DNA of 64,000 nt from Anaerolineae bacterium (GCA_016926875.1 JAFGNU010000018.1:17003-81002), one strand, 5' to 3'. Shown: positions 51,403-60,752, counted from the first letter of the stretch. The notes: generated by a model not told the origin, from the sequence alone. Made by a program: numbers and translations.

Positions 51403-53193
51403 ATGCCGCAACAAAAGCAGATACTGGAAATCCCAGATTTTTTGACGGTGCGCGACCTCGCGGACCTGATGGACGCCAGTCCGATTGAGGTGATGAAAGA
51501 ACTCATCAGCAACGGGATCATGGCGTCGATCAACCAGCAGATTGATTTTGATACCGCCGCCATTGTGGCTGATGGCCTTGGTTTTGAGGCGCGATTGGAG
51601 CGCCCGCCCGAACCCGAAGAGTCCAAAGAAAAGGTGGCCGTGCCGGAGTGGCGCGGCCTGTACGCGGGCGAAGACCCGGACAAACTGGTGCTGCGTCCCC
51701 CGGTAGTGACCGTGCTGGGCCATGTCGATCACGGCAAAACATCGCTGCTGGATGTGATCCGCCGGGCGCATGTGCAGGAAGGCGAGGCGGGCGGTATTAC
51801 GCAGCATATCGGCGCGTACCAGGTGAAGCTGGGCGACCGGATGATCACCTTTCTGGATACGCCGGGTCATGAAGCGTTTACCGCGATGCGTGCGCGAGGC
51901 GCGCGGGGGGCCGATATTGCCATATTGGTCGTGGCGGCGGATGACGGCGTGATGCCGACCACGCGCGAGGCCCTGGCGCACGCGCGCGCGGCGAACGTGC
52001 CGATTGTGGTGGCGCTCAATAAGATCGACAAGTCGAACGCCAATCCCGAACGTGTCAAGCAGCAGCTTGCCGAGGTTGGCCTGGAGACGGATGAATGGGG
52101 CGGTGATACGCTGGTCGTCCCGGTCAGCGCCAAGACTGAGGTCGGCATCGAAGACCTGCTCGAAGCGGTGCTGCTGGTGGCGGACGAAACCGATATTCGC
52201 GCCAACCCGGACGGTCCCGCTGCCGGGACCGTGCTTGAAGGCGAGATCGACACTACGCGCGGCGCGGTGGCAACGCTGCTGGTTCAGAACGGTACGCTGC
52301 GCCGGGGCGATGTCGTCATCGCCGGGCTGTCGCATGGCCGGATCAAGGGCATGTTTGACGAGAAAGGCAAGCGGGTTGAAGAAGCCGAACCGTCGCGCCC
52401 GGTGTTGGTGATGGGGTTGGACGTGCCGCCCCATGCCGGGGACATGTTCGAGGTAGTGGATAATATCAAAAAAGCCCGCGTCATCGTTGATGAGCGCCGC
52501 CTGGAAGCTGAACAAGCGGCGGTGATGCCCCCACCGGCGGCAATGTCGCTAGATGACATCTTCAAACGTTACCAGGCGGGCGAGGCAAAAGAACTGCTGC
52601 TGATCATCAAGGTGGATGTGAACGGTTCGCTGGAGCCGGTGATCAACTCGGTCGAGAACCTGGAGACGGATGATCTCAAGGTGCGGGTGCTGCACGGTGA
52701 TGTGGGTGAGATCACCGAGAACGATGTGAACCTGGCCAGTACGACCGGCGCGATCATCCTGGGCTTTAATGTGGCGCCAGATGTGGCAGCGGTGCGCGTG
52801 GCCGAGTCATTGGGTGTGGATATTCGCACATACAATATCATCTACAAGCTGATCGAAGATGTCGAACTGGCGCTCAAGGGCATGTTGGAACCGGAATACG
52901 CGGATAAGGTGATCGGCGTGGCCGAAGTGCGCCGCGTGATCCGGCTGCCGAAGATCGGCAATATCGCCGGGAGCTACGTGCTGGAAGGCGTGATCCGGCG
53001 AAATGCAAAGGCGCGCGTTCTGCGGGGCGACGAGGTGATCGGTGAAGGTATCTCGGTCAGCAGCCTCAAGCGCTTTGAGGAAGACGTGCGCGAGGTCCGG
53101 GCCGATTTTGAGTGTGGCATCGGGCTGAACAACTTCCACGACTTTGAGGAAGGCGACCAGATCGAGTTTTATGTCCGCGAGCGGGTGAACTGA
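51403..53193 (+). CDS. infB: Translation initiation factor IF-2 (short form)
   Basis: 596 aa. GTPase motifs: GHVDHGKT at 106-113, DTPGHEAF and NKIDKSN. A short N-terminal domain (LTVRDLADLMDASPIEVMKELISNGIMASINQ) replaces the long N-terminus seen in many bacteria. C-terminal domains II-IV are complete, ending GLNNFHDFEEGDQIEFY. ATG 51403 is the first start after an in-frame stop at 51388-51390; it has no ribosome binding site nearby, whereas AAAGGAGG lies 58-65 bases upstream. IF-2 delivers fMet-tRNA to the 30S P site. Confidence 0.95.
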   Translation: MPQQKQILEIPDFLTVRDLADLMDASPIEVMKELISNGIMASINQQIDFDTAAIVADGLGFEARLERPPEPEESKEKVAVPEWRGLYAGEDPDKLVLRPPVVTVLGHVDHGKTSLLDVIRRAHVQEGEAGGITQHIGAYQVKLGDRMITFLDTPGHEAFTAMRARGARGADIAILVVAADDGVMPTTREALAHARAANVPIVVALNKIDKSNANPERVKQQLAEVGLETDEWGGDTLVVPVSAKTEVGIEDLLEAVLLVADETDIRANPDGPAAGTVLEGEIDTTRGAVATLLVQNGTLRRGDVVIAGLSHGRIKGMFDEKGKRVEEAEPSRPVLVMGLDVPPHAGDMFEVVDNIKKARVIVDERRLEAEQAAVMPPPAAMSLDDIFKRYQAGEAKELLLIIKVDVNGSLEPVINSVENLETDDLKVRVLHGDVGEITENDVNLASTTGAIILGFNVAPDVAAVRVAESLGVDIRTYNIIYKLIEDVELALKGMLEPEYADKVIGVAEVRRVIRLPKIGNIAGSYVLEGVIRRNAKARVLRGDEVIGEGISVSSLKRFEEDVREVRADFECGIGLNNFHDFEEGDQIEFYVRERVN

Positions 53194-53230
53194 CGCGCGG
53201 CAGCAGTCGCGCTGTGAGTGATTTTTGCGG

Positions 53231-53258
53231 GCCAGGGGTCAGCGGGGTGTCCCCTGGC
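53231..53258 (+). terminator. Hairpin after infB
   Basis: An 8-bp stem GCCAGGGG/CCCCTGGC (53231-53238 with 53251-53258) starting 37 bases after the infB stop. There is no T-run, so it may be a processing or stability element rather than a true terminator. Confidence 0.4.
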
Positions 53259-53307
53259 TCGACTGCTGTCTGATGAAATGCACAATTAGAATTCGCACAA
53301 TGATCCC

Positions 53308-53333
53308 GTAGGGGCGCAGCTTGCTGCCCCTAC
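53308..53333. repeat. GTAGGGGC palindrome, minimal copy 3
   Basis: 26 bases: GTAGGGGC (53308-53315), a 10-base centre containing GCAGCTTGCT, and GCCCCTAC (53326-53333). It is the core of the longer copies at 15616 and 41811, here between infB and the SDR gene. Confidence 0.7.
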
Positions 53334-53375
53334 AGATTATGCGGGTTTGGATTGGTTTCTCCATGAGGTGAAGGT

Positions 53376-54290
53376 ATGCGCGTGCTGGTGTCCGATGTGG
53401 CGGGGAGCTTTGGCCGCCTGGTGGCCGGACGCCTGCTGATCGACCCGGCGGTCGAGGCCGTGATCGGGCTGGACGCGCACGCGTGTTATCCCCCGCTGGC
53501 GGGCTTGCGCTTTGTACGGGCGAGCCTGTCGCAGCCGGAATGGACCCCGCTGTTGGACGGGATCGACGCGGCGCTGTACCTGGGCGGTGTGACGGGCTGG
53601 CCCGCTCACCGCGCGGACGCGCTGGCAATGCTGGCAGGCGGCAGGCGCTTTGTGCAGGCGGCTGTCGCTGCCGGGGTGCCGAAGGTGATCACCGTCTGCC
53701 GGGCGGCGATGTACGGGGCACAGCCCGGCGCGCCGGTTCCCGAAACCGCCCTGGTGTGCGGACACCAGACCGGCGCTTACGAGCGGGCGGCGGCGCAGTT
53801 CTCGGATTACCTGGATGCCCTGGAGCGCGATATGCACGGGACGATCACCCGGCTGCGGTCGGCGTGGCTGTGCGGACCGGGACATGTGACGCTGGCACGC
53901 TGCCTGCGTGATCTGCCGCCGGTGTGTGGCTGCGCGGATCGACCGGTTCAGGCCGTGCATGAAGATGACCTGGCCGACGTTGTGATGCTGGCGCTGCGAA
54001 CCGACCTGCCGGGCGTGTACAATGTGGCGGCGGACGGCGGCGCGGCGCTGGGCGATTTGCACCGGCAGGCCGGAAACTTCCGGGCATGTATGCCTATGAT
54101 AGGGCTGGTGGCGCTGGCGTGGTGGCGGTGGCGCACACGCCGCGTAGAACCGGCGCCGGACAGGCTGCGGGCGTTGTATCGCGTGAAGGCGCTGGATGTG
54201 TCAAAATTGCAGGCTGCCGGGTGGATGCCGCGATACACCACGCAGGCGGCGCTCGCGGCAGCGCTTGATAGGCTGGGCGCGGGGGCGTAA
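53376..54290 (+). CDS. NAD(P)-binding epimerase/dehydratase-like protein (atypical SDR)
   Basis: 304 aa. An N-terminal Rossmann-like start MRVLVSDVAGSFGRLVAGRL keeps the spacing of an extended SDR but replaces the usual GxxGxxG with AGSFGR. The next strand reads VIGLDAHA, and LDGIDAALYLGGVTGW resembles the family's V-h-H-x-A-A segment. The Tyr-x-x-x-Lys pair is not evident. Further on, VQAVHEDDLADVVMLALRTDLPGVYNVAAD is the typical substrate-domain ending. It may be a non-catalytic or atypical SDR. It is inserted between infB and rbfA, where most bacteria have none. Confidence 0.7.
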   Translation: MRVLVSDVAGSFGRLVAGRLLIDPAVEAVIGLDAHACYPPLAGLRFVRASLSQPEWTPLLDGIDAALYLGGVTGWPAHRADALAMLAGGRRFVQAAVAAGVPKVITVCRAAMYGAQPGAPVPETALVCGHQTGAYERAAAQFSDYLDALERDMHGTITRLRSAWLCGPGHVTLARCLRDLPPVCGCADRPVQAVHEDDLADVVMLALRTDLPGVYNVAADGGAALGDLHRQAGNFRACMPMIGLVALAWWRWRTRRVEPAPDRLRALYRVKALDVSKLQAAGWMPRYTTQAALAAALDRLGAGA

Positions 54291-54311
54291 TACAAACACA
54301 GGGGAATCATC

Positions 54312-54692
54312 ATGACAATCAAACAGGAACGAGCCGCACACCTGATCCACAATATCTTGAGCAACCTGTTTATGACCGAGGTGACCGATCCGGCACTGCA
54401 ATTCGTGACGATCACCGAGGTTGAAGTTGACCGCGAGATCGAGTATGCGGACATTTATATACATGCGCCGGATGACCAGGACGAAGTGATGGCCGGGTTG
54501 CAGCGTGCGTCGGGTTTTTTGCGGCGTGAGCTGGCCGCGCGGACGCGGTTTCGCAAAACGCCGGTGCTGCATTTTCACTGGGATATGGCAATGGAACGCG
54601 GAGAGCGGATCGACAGCCTGTTGGATTTGCTGCACGACGAGCCGGACGCCGCACCGGGCACAAACGAGGACTATAAGCCGGATGAGGATTGA
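54312..54692 (+). CDS. rbfA: 30S ribosome-binding factor RbfA
   Basis: 126 aa. The KH-like fold signature includes the N-terminal IKQERAAHLIHNILSNLFM, DPALQFVTITEVEVDREIEYADIYI, and LRRELAARTRFRKTPVLHFHWD. The last 20 residues form an acidic tail. RbfA acts in maturation of the 16S rRNA 5' end. Its stop overlaps the nrnA start by 11 bases, so the two are translationally linked. Confidence 0.94.
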   Translation: MTIKQERAAHLIHNILSNLFMTEVTDPALQFVTITEVEVDREIEYADIYIHAPDDQDEVMAGLQRASGFLRRELAARTRFRKTPVLHFHWDMAMERGERIDSLLDLLHDEPDAAPGTNEDYKPDED

Positions 54693-55662
54693 CTGGGACG
54701 AAGCAGGCGCGCTGGTGGATGGCGCTCAAAACATTGTGATCGTGACGCATGTCGGCCCGGATGGTGACGCCATCGGCTCGATGTTAGGGCTGGCGCGGGC
54801 GCTGCGCAGCCTGGGTAAAAAGGTCATCACGGCGGTAGATGGCGGCGTGCCGGAACCGCTCGCGTTTCTGCCCGGCGCGCAGGATGTGCGGTCCACGCTG
54901 AACGGGGTCGCGCCGGACCTGACCATCGCCGTTGACTGCGGCGACGAAAGTCGTATGGGGCAGGTTGGGCGGGAGGCGCTGCAAAGCGGCGCACCGCTGA
55001 TCAACCTGGACCACCACCGCACAAATACCCTGTTCGGCCAGGCGAACCTGGTGGACCTGGACACGGTCGCAGCAGCGGAAGGCGTGCTCGACTGGCTGGA
55101 CCGGTTAGGCATACAGATCGACCCGGTTACCGCGTTTTGCCTGCTGACCGGGATCGTGACCGATACGCTGTGCTTTCGGGTTGAAACGGTGACGGCGGAT
55201 ACGCTTGCCAAGGCGCAGCGCTTGATGGCCTGCGGCGCGTCACTGCCGGAGATCGTGCAGCGGACGGTCAACCGCACGCCCTACGCCGGGGTGCGGCTGT
55301 GGTCAAAGGTGATGCCGACCGTGCACCTTGAGGAGCACGTGATCTGGGCGGTGATCACCCAGGCGATGTTTGCCGAGGCGGATTATGTGGATGGCGACGA
55401 TGCCGGGCTGGTCAGCTTCCTGGTGCAGGCGGACGAGGCGTATATCAGCGTAGTCTTCAAAGAAAAAGACGATGGCGCGGTCGAGATCGGGATGCGCGCC
55501 GTACCGGGCTTTGATACGGCCAGCGTGGCGGTCGTGCTGGGCGGCGGCGGTCACCGGGCGGCATCCGGCGCGACGGTCGATGAACCGCTGGATACGCTGG
55601 TGCCGCGCGTGGTGGAGATGCTGAAAGCGGAAGTACGCAAGGGCCAGCCGTTGGTGAAGTGA
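54682..55662 (+). CDS. nrnA: Bifunctional oligoribonuclease/PAP phosphatase NrnA (DHH family)
   Basis: 326 aa from ATG at 54682, inside the end of rbfA. Metal-binding motifs of the DHH family: HVGPDGDAIGS (H23, D27, D29), DCGDESR and DHHRTN (D110, H111, H112). The C-terminal DHHA1 domain ends in GGGGHRAASG. The enzyme degrades nanoRNAs and can hydrolyse 3'-phosphoadenosine 5'-phosphate. The rbfA-nrnA-truB order is the normal one in Gram-positives and Chloroflexota. Confidence 0.95.
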   Translation: MRIDWDEAGALVDGAQNIVIVTHVGPDGDAIGSMLGLARALRSLGKKVITAVDGGVPEPLAFLPGAQDVRSTLNGVAPDLTIAVDCGDESRMGQVGREALQSGAPLINLDHHRTNTLFGQANLVDLDTVAAAEGVLDWLDRLGIQIDPVTAFCLLTGIVTDTLCFRVETVTADTLAKAQRLMACGASLPEIVQRTVNRTPYAGVRLWSKVMPTVHLEEHVIWAVITQAMFAEADYVDGDDAGLVSFLVQADEAYISVVFKEKDDGAVEIGMRAVPGFDTASVAVVLGGGGHRAASGATVDEPLDTLVPRVVEMLKAEVRKGQPLVK

Positions 55663-55664
55663 TC

Positions 55665-56549
55665 ATGACCGTCTTCGGCTTGCTGAACATCAACAAGCCC
55701 CAAGGGCCAACCAGTCACGATCTGGTCGCCCGCGTGCGGCGCGGCACGCATGTTAAGAAGGTCGGGCACGCTGGGACGCTCGACCCGATGGCAACCGGCG
55801 TGCTGGTGCTGTGTCTTGGCCCGGCTACCCGCCTGAGCGAATACATCATGGGATCGCCCAAAACGTATCGCGCCCGCGTGTTTTTTGGCGTGGAGACGGA
55901 TACTTACGACGCCGAGGGGCAGGTCACCGCGCGGCACGATACACCGGTCACGCGGGAAACGGTCGAAGCAGCGCTGGACGGCTTTCGCGGCGAGATCGAT
56001 CAGGTGCCGCCCATGTACAGCGCCATCCGGCAGGACGGCAAACGCCTGTATGACCTGGCGCGCGCCGGGCAGCAGGTCGAACGCCCTCCACGCCGGGTGA
56101 CGATCCACCACCTGGCGCCGGTTGAGTGGGCGCTGCCGGTGGTGACGCTGGAAGTCGTCTGCTCGCCGGGCACGTATATTCGCTCGCTGGCGTATGACCT
56201 GGGCCGGGCGGTGGTCGCCGGGGCACACCTGGCCGGGCTGGAACGGACCGCAAGCGGGCGGTTTACCGTCACGGACGCCGTGACATGGGACGACCTGCGG
56301 GCCGCGATGGATGCCGGAACCTGGCAGGCTGTCCTGCTGCCGCCGGACCTGGCGCTGGCCGGTGCGCCTGCCGTACACCTGGACGCCGACGCGGCCCAAC
56401 GGGTCCGGCAGGGCGGTATGATCCCGGCAGATGAAGCCGCCGCCGGGCCGGGTGAGCAGGCGCGGGCGTATGATCCTGACGGGCGGTTCTTCGCCGTGCT
56501 GGCGCGGCGCGGTGCTTACTGGAAACCCCACAAAGTATTCAACGTGTAA
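55665..56549 (+). CDS. truB: tRNA pseudouridine(55) synthase TruB
   Basis: 294 aa from ATG, 2 bases after the nrnA stop. N-terminal GLLNINKPQGPTSHDLV, catalytic Asp40 in GHAGTLDPMATGVL, then PKTYRARVFFGVETDTYD and SPGTYIRSLAYDLG. The C-terminal PUA-like end is short. It makes pseudouridine 55 in the T loop of tRNA. Part of the translation operon. Confidence 0.96.
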   Translation: MTVFGLLNINKPQGPTSHDLVARVRRGTHVKKVGHAGTLDPMATGVLVLCLGPATRLSEYIMGSPKTYRARVFFGVETDTYDAEGQVTARHDTPVTRETVEAALDGFRGEIDQVPPMYSAIRQDGKRLYDLARAGQQVERPPRRVTIHHLAPVEWALPVVTLEVVCSPGTYIRSLAYDLGRAVVAGAHLAGLERTASGRFTVTDAVTWDDLRAAMDAGTWQAVLLPPDLALAGAPAVHLDADAAQRVRQGGMIPADEAAAGPGEQARAYDPDGRFFAVLARRGAYWKPHKVFNV

Positions 56550-56671
56550 AACCTTGCAGATGGGGCGCGTATATTCGCGCGCTGTATGTTTGGATTGTGA
56601 TATTTGGAGCTTGTGACGCTTTTTGTTAAGGTAGAACAAGCCTTTAGCGTTCGACAGCAGGACGGGAGTCG

Positions 56672-57610
56672 ATGCAGCATATCTATAACCTGGCCGATGC
56701 GAAGCTGGACGGGCCGGGAATTGTCGCGGTCGGGATGTTTGACGGTGTCCACCTGGGGCACCAGCACTTGCTGCGCTGCCTGGCCCGAACGGCGCGCGCG
56801 CAAAACGGCGTGCCGACGGTGCTGACATTTTTCCCGCACCCGGATGTAGTGCTCGGCAAGGCGGGCGAGCGCTATTACCTGACCACGCCGGAGCAGCGGG
56901 CGGCCATGCTGGGCAGGCTGGGCATCGAGTGCGTGGTAACCCAACCGTTTGATGATACGCTGCGCTCGATCCGCGCTGCAGCGTTTGTGGATCAACTGCT
57001 GGATCACCTGAACCTGCGCGAGCTGTGGGTGGGCGCGGATTTTGCGCTGGGCTACAAACGCGAGGGGAACGTGGATTTTTTGCGCGCGCAGGGCGAGCAA
57101 AAGGGATTCAAGCTGGAGGTAGTGACACTCGTGTCAACCGACAACAACGGCAGGCCGATCAACAGCAGCCGCGTGCGGGGCGCGCTGGCTTCCGGGCTGG
57201 TGGAGCGGGCGGCGCAGTGGTTGGGACGCCCGTATTGTGTGGAAGGCGAAGTCGTACATGGCGATAAGCGAGGGCGAAAGATCGGCTTCCCGACGGCCAA
57301 CATGGATGTGTGGGATCAGCAAGCGCTGCCCCGCAACGGCGTGTATGCCGGGTGGGTGCACCTGGACGGCGAGACGTTTTTGGCCGTTGCCAACGTGGGA
57401 CACCGCCCAACGTTTGACGGCGGCATAGTGCGGGTCGAGGCGCACCTGCTGGATTTTGACCGCGATATTTACAGCGAGATGTTGGCGTTGGAGTTTGTCG
57501 CCCGCCTGCGCGCGGAACGGCGTTTTGAGAGCGTCGAGGCGCTGGTGGCGCAGATTCGCCAGGACGTCATTCGCGGGCGCGCGATCCTGTCTGCGGCGCC
57601 CCGGCCCTAG
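56672..57610 (+). CDS. ribF: Bifunctional riboflavin kinase/FAD synthetase RibF
   Basis: 312 aa. N-terminal nucleotidyltransferase domain with VGMFDGVHLGHQ, TFFPHPDVVLG and SSRVRGALASG. C-terminal flavokinase domain with GRKIGFPTANMD, NGVYAGWVHLDG and VANVGHRPTFDG. It converts riboflavin to FMN and FAD. The 122 bases after truB show no riboswitch or clear promoter, so it is probably the last gene of the nusA operon. Its 3' end overlaps the convergent GT gene by 4 bases. Confidence 0.96.
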   Translation: MQHIYNLADAKLDGPGIVAVGMFDGVHLGHQHLLRCLARTARAQNGVPTVLTFFPHPDVVLGKAGERYYLTTPEQRAAMLGRLGIECVVTQPFDDTLRSIRAAAFVDQLLDHLNLRELWVGADFALGYKREGNVDFLRAQGEQKGFKLEVVTLVSTDNNGRPINSSRVRGALASGLVERAAQWLGRPYCVEGEVVHGDKRGRKIGFPTANMDVWDQQALPRNGVYAGWVHLDGETFLAVANVGHRPTFDGGIVRVEAHLLDFDRDIYSEMLALEFVARLRAERRFESVEALVAQIRQDVIRGRAILSAAPRP

Positions 57611-59757
57611 CGCCAGCGGACGTAATACAGATCAAAATGCTCATCCGGCGGGATCGGGTAGGGGGAAAAGAGCGGCTGCCCAACGGTGAAAAACCGCTTC
57701 AGCTTGATGATCGTGATGGTATCTCCCGGTTCAACGTAAAAAGCATGATCAACGTCGCGCGCCAGTCCTTGCAGGTACCGGTCGGTGACGTCGTCGGGCG
57801 TCAGCGTATCCACGGACACGCCGTCGGCCAGGTAGCGGATCACGTCAACGGCATAGGCCCGGTTGAACGGCACCCTGCTAACCAGGTGAACCTGTGTGCC
57901 GGGTGGAAAGTTCGCTGAGCGCAGCAGTGCGTCGGTGCCGTCTGGCTGCGGCTGAACGTGCCGGATGTCGTAATTGTACAGGTTCAGGTGTGGGACGAAG
58001 TAGTAGATGACCTGCGCAACCGACACGATCAGCAGTATCTGGATCAGCACGGTGCGGCGCGTGCGCGGCGCGCGGTCGTCCGGCCAGATCATAGTCAGCG
58101 TAGTGCGCAGCCCCAGCGCGCACAGCAGGGCCAGCGCTGGGAGCACGACGACATAGCGCGTGGTATGCGTGCTGGCCGCCATAAAGCTGTTGCCAATCGA
58201 CGTACCCAACACCCACAGCACGAGCAGCAGCGCCCCCGGTGATCGCACCCGCCAGAGGGCGACAAAGCCGCCTGACAGCAGCATGGGCGCCAGGTAGATC
58301 AGCGCCAGCGGCGTATGCCCCCCATAATAGTAGCTGGTATCGGGCTGGTACACGTAGATCAGGAACGTGTCTTTGATGTGCTGAAGATGTTCTTCGAAGA
58401 TCGGATCGCCGGGTGACGACAGCAGCAGATCGCGGATATAACCCGATCCTATACCGGTGGCATCCAGGCGAGCGGTCAGCGGCGCATCGAGCGCCAGCAG
58501 GGTGTAATAAACCGGCGCGGCGACCAGGATCGCGGCCAGCAGCATGATCAACAGGCCGCGAAAGGACGGGCGCCGCCGCCAGATCAGCAGGCCGATCACC
58601 ACCCAGGCCAGCATCAGCGGGGGGTACAGCAGCCGTCCCCCTTCGTAGAAATATTGTGTCAGGCCCAGCGATACCCCGGCCAGCGCGTAGTTACGGCGGT
58701 GGCCGGTCTGCATAGCCCTGGCAAGAAAGGTGAACGCCAGTGTGCCGAACAGTGGTTCCGCGATATTGTTCATACCCAGGCGGCTGTAGTGCAGGTGCAC
58801 CGGCCAGGCTGTCAAGAAGACAGCCGCGATGGTGGCAGTGCGCCGGTCGAACAAGGTGCGGGCCAGCATGTACAGCGCCAGCACGGTCAGCGCGCCGATG
58901 ATCGCGCTGGGCAGGCGTATCCCGACGAAGTTGCGCCCAAAGAGGGCGACGGTTTTTGACTGCCAGTAACAATACAGGTGCGGGAAGGCGACAACCCCGG
59001 TCATGGGCCTGAGCAGGGGAATCTGGTCGAACCGCCGGATGTCCAACGCGCCGATGGCAAAGTTCAACTCGTCCACAAACACGCGGATCGTGTTATTCAG
59101 TTCCCACACGCGCAGCAGCAGCGCCGCGCCCAGGATGCCGGATACGGTGCGCACCTCGCGCCAGTCAATGGTGGACCGCTGGCGGGGCAGCAGTTCACCG
59201 CCTAAACCCCACGCCACAAACACGATCCCGCCAACCAGCAGCCAGTACTGCCACTCAATTGAGACGCCTACCAGCCTATCGAACCGGATCGCGTTGCCGC
59301 TGATTTCGGCTACCATGAACAGCAGCAGCACGCCGGTCACTACCGCCGTCCAGCGCGAACGGTTGGGAGTCAGGGATCGTGTGATCGCCTGGGCGAAGGT
59401 GATCGAGCGGCGGTTGAAAACCAGCGCCGCAACCAGGCACGCGCCGCCTGCTATCATCAGCCGGGCAGCTTTGTTCAGGCTGTCGTTGACGTCTACAAAA
59501 AGCAGGTATTCGCGGGTGAAGGCGACGCCTGTGGTTGAACCTTTGGCAAGTTCGGGGAACTCGGCAATGCCGCGCGGGCGGAAATAATAGGCGCTGACGA
59601 TCAGCAGGGCAGCGGCGGCCATCGCCAATCCCCAGGTGAGCACGTCGCGCGCCAGCGCGAGAGCACGCGAGCGGCGGACGCGGTCGAGCGTTACCTGAGA
59701 ACTGGCCCGGTAGCGTCCGATGGCAGTCTGCACAGTCGTCAGGCGGGCGGGCAGCAC
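57607..59757 (-). CDS. GT39-like membrane glycosyltransferase (716 aa)
   Basis: About 14 membrane helices. N-terminal extra helices precede the GT-C core, whose first loop reads ELNNTIRVFVDELNFAIGAL; the D-E pair is the expected catalytic acid site. It continues with PMTGVVAFPHLYCYWQSKTVALFGRNFVGIRLPSAIIGA and YSRLGMNNIAEPLFGTLAFTF, typical of ArnT/PMT-like bacterial enzymes. A soluble C-terminal domain ends the protein. It follows era by 4 bases on the same strand and is probably co-transcribed. Substrates are unknown; it is the sixth GT-C enzyme of the window beyond the two PIG-V-like ones. Confidence 0.85.
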   Translation of the reverse strand: MLPARLTTVQTAIGRYRASSQVTLDRVRRSRALALARDVLTWGLAMAAAALLIVSAYYFRPRGIAEFPELAKGSTTGVAFTREYLLFVDVNDSLNKAARLMIAGGACLVAALVFNRRSITFAQAITRSLTPNRSRWTAVVTGVLLLFMVAEISGNAIRFDRLVGVSIEWQYWLLVGGIVFVAWGLGGELLPRQRSTIDWREVRTVSGILGAALLLRVWELNNTIRVFVDELNFAIGALDIRRFDQIPLLRPMTGVVAFPHLYCYWQSKTVALFGRNFVGIRLPSAIIGALTVLALYMLARTLFDRRTATIAAVFLTAWPVHLHYSRLGMNNIAEPLFGTLAFTFLARAMQTGHRRNYALAGVSLGLTQYFYEGGRLLYPPLMLAWVVIGLLIWRRRPSFRGLLIMLLAAILVAAPVYYTLLALDAPLTARLDATGIGSGYIRDLLLSSPGDPIFEEHLQHIKDTFLIYVYQPDTSYYYGGHTPLALIYLAPMLLSGGFVALWRVRSPGALLLVLWVLGTSIGNSFMAASTHTTRYVVVLPALALLCALGLRTTLTMIWPDDRAPRTRRTVLIQILLIVSVAQVIYYFVPHLNLYNYDIRHVQPQPDGTDALLRSANFPPGTQVHLVSRVPFNRAYAVDVIRYLADGVSVDTLTPDDVTDRYLQGLARDVDHAFYVEPGDTITIIKLKRFFTVGQPLFSPYPIPPDEHFDLYYVRWR

Positions 59758-59761
59758 AACG

Positions 59762-60730
59762 TTATCCCTTGTCTTTTGGCAGACGATATCCCAGGCGGCG
59801 CAGGGCGTTTTCGTCCCGGCGCCAGTTCTTCAACACTTTGACCCACAATTCCAGGTAAACGCGCATGCCGATGAAGGCTTCGATCTCTTCGCGCGCCTGG
59901 CGGCTGATCTGCTTGAGCATCTGGCCGCCCTTGCCGATCACGATGCCTTTGTGTGAGTCGCGCTCAACGTAGATCGTGGCATTGATGTAGGTCATATCGT
60001 CGCTGCGCCGCTTGAACTCGTTGACTTCGGTGGCGACTCCGTGCGGCACTTCCTGTTCCAGGTTGAGCAGCACTTTCTCGCGGATCATCTCGGCCACGAT
60101 GTCACGCACGGCGGTATCCGACAACTGGTCTTCCGGGTAATAGCGCGGGCCAGGGGGCAGTTGGTCGATCAGGTAGGCCAGCACGTCGTTGACGCCCTCG
60201 CCGGTTTTGGCGATAGTCGTCAGCCAGTGGGCGGACGGGACCAGCGCGCGGTGCGCCTCGGTGTGGGTGACAAGCTGATCAGGGCTGGGCGCCAGGTCTA
60301 CCTTATTGAGCACCAACACGACCGGGGTTACGTCCTGGGCTTCGTGGATCAGCTCCGCGATGCGCCGGTCCGCGCTGGTCGGGGACTCGCTGACGTCCAC
60401 GACAAACAGGATCACGTCTGCATCGCGCAGCGCTTCCACCGCGACCTCGACCATAAATTCGCCCAGCTTGGTACGCGGCTGGTGAATGCCCGGCGTATCC
60501 ACAAACACGATCTGTACGTTTTCGCGGGTCAGGATGCCCAACTGGCGCAGGCGCGTTGTTTGCGGTTTAGGGCTGACGATGGCGATCTTCTCGCCCAGGA
60601 TAGCGTTCATCAGCGTGGATTTACCCACGTTGGGCCGCCCGATCACGGCCACAAAGCCGCTTTTATGATTGTCGGGCAGATCGTCTTCGTGCGGTATTTG
60701 CGCCAGCAGATCGTCAAATTCATTGGTCAT
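59762..60730 (-). CDS. era: GTPase Era
   Basis: 322 aa from ATG at 60728-60730; a longer start at 60760 would run into yhhQ. G1 GRPNVGKS (31-38), G3 DTPGIHQPRTKLGEFM, G4 NKVDLAP. The C-terminal KH domain has HKGIVIGKGGQMLKQISRQAREEIE. Era binds the 3' end of 16S rRNA and assists 30S assembly. The N-terminal 20 residues are an acidic extension. Located 22 bases downstream of yhhQ, same strand. Confidence 0.96.
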   Translation of the reverse strand: MTNEFDDLLAQIPHEDDLPDNHKSGFVAVIGRPNVGKSTLMNAILGEKIAIVSPKPQTTRLRQLGILTRENVQIVFVDTPGIHQPRTKLGEFMVEVAVEALRDADVILFVVDVSESPTSADRRIAELIHEAQDVTPVVLVLNKVDLAPSPDQLVTHTEAHRALVPSAHWLTTIAKTGEGVNDVLAYLIDQLPPGPRYYPEDQLSDTAVRDIVAEMIREKVLLNLEQEVPHGVATEVNEFKRRSDDMTYINATIYVERDSHKGIVIGKGGQMLKQISRQAREEIEAFIGMRVYLELWVKVLKNWRRDENALRRLGYRLPKDKG

Positions 60731-60752
60731 ACAGGATGTCGCCTCGGTGGGG

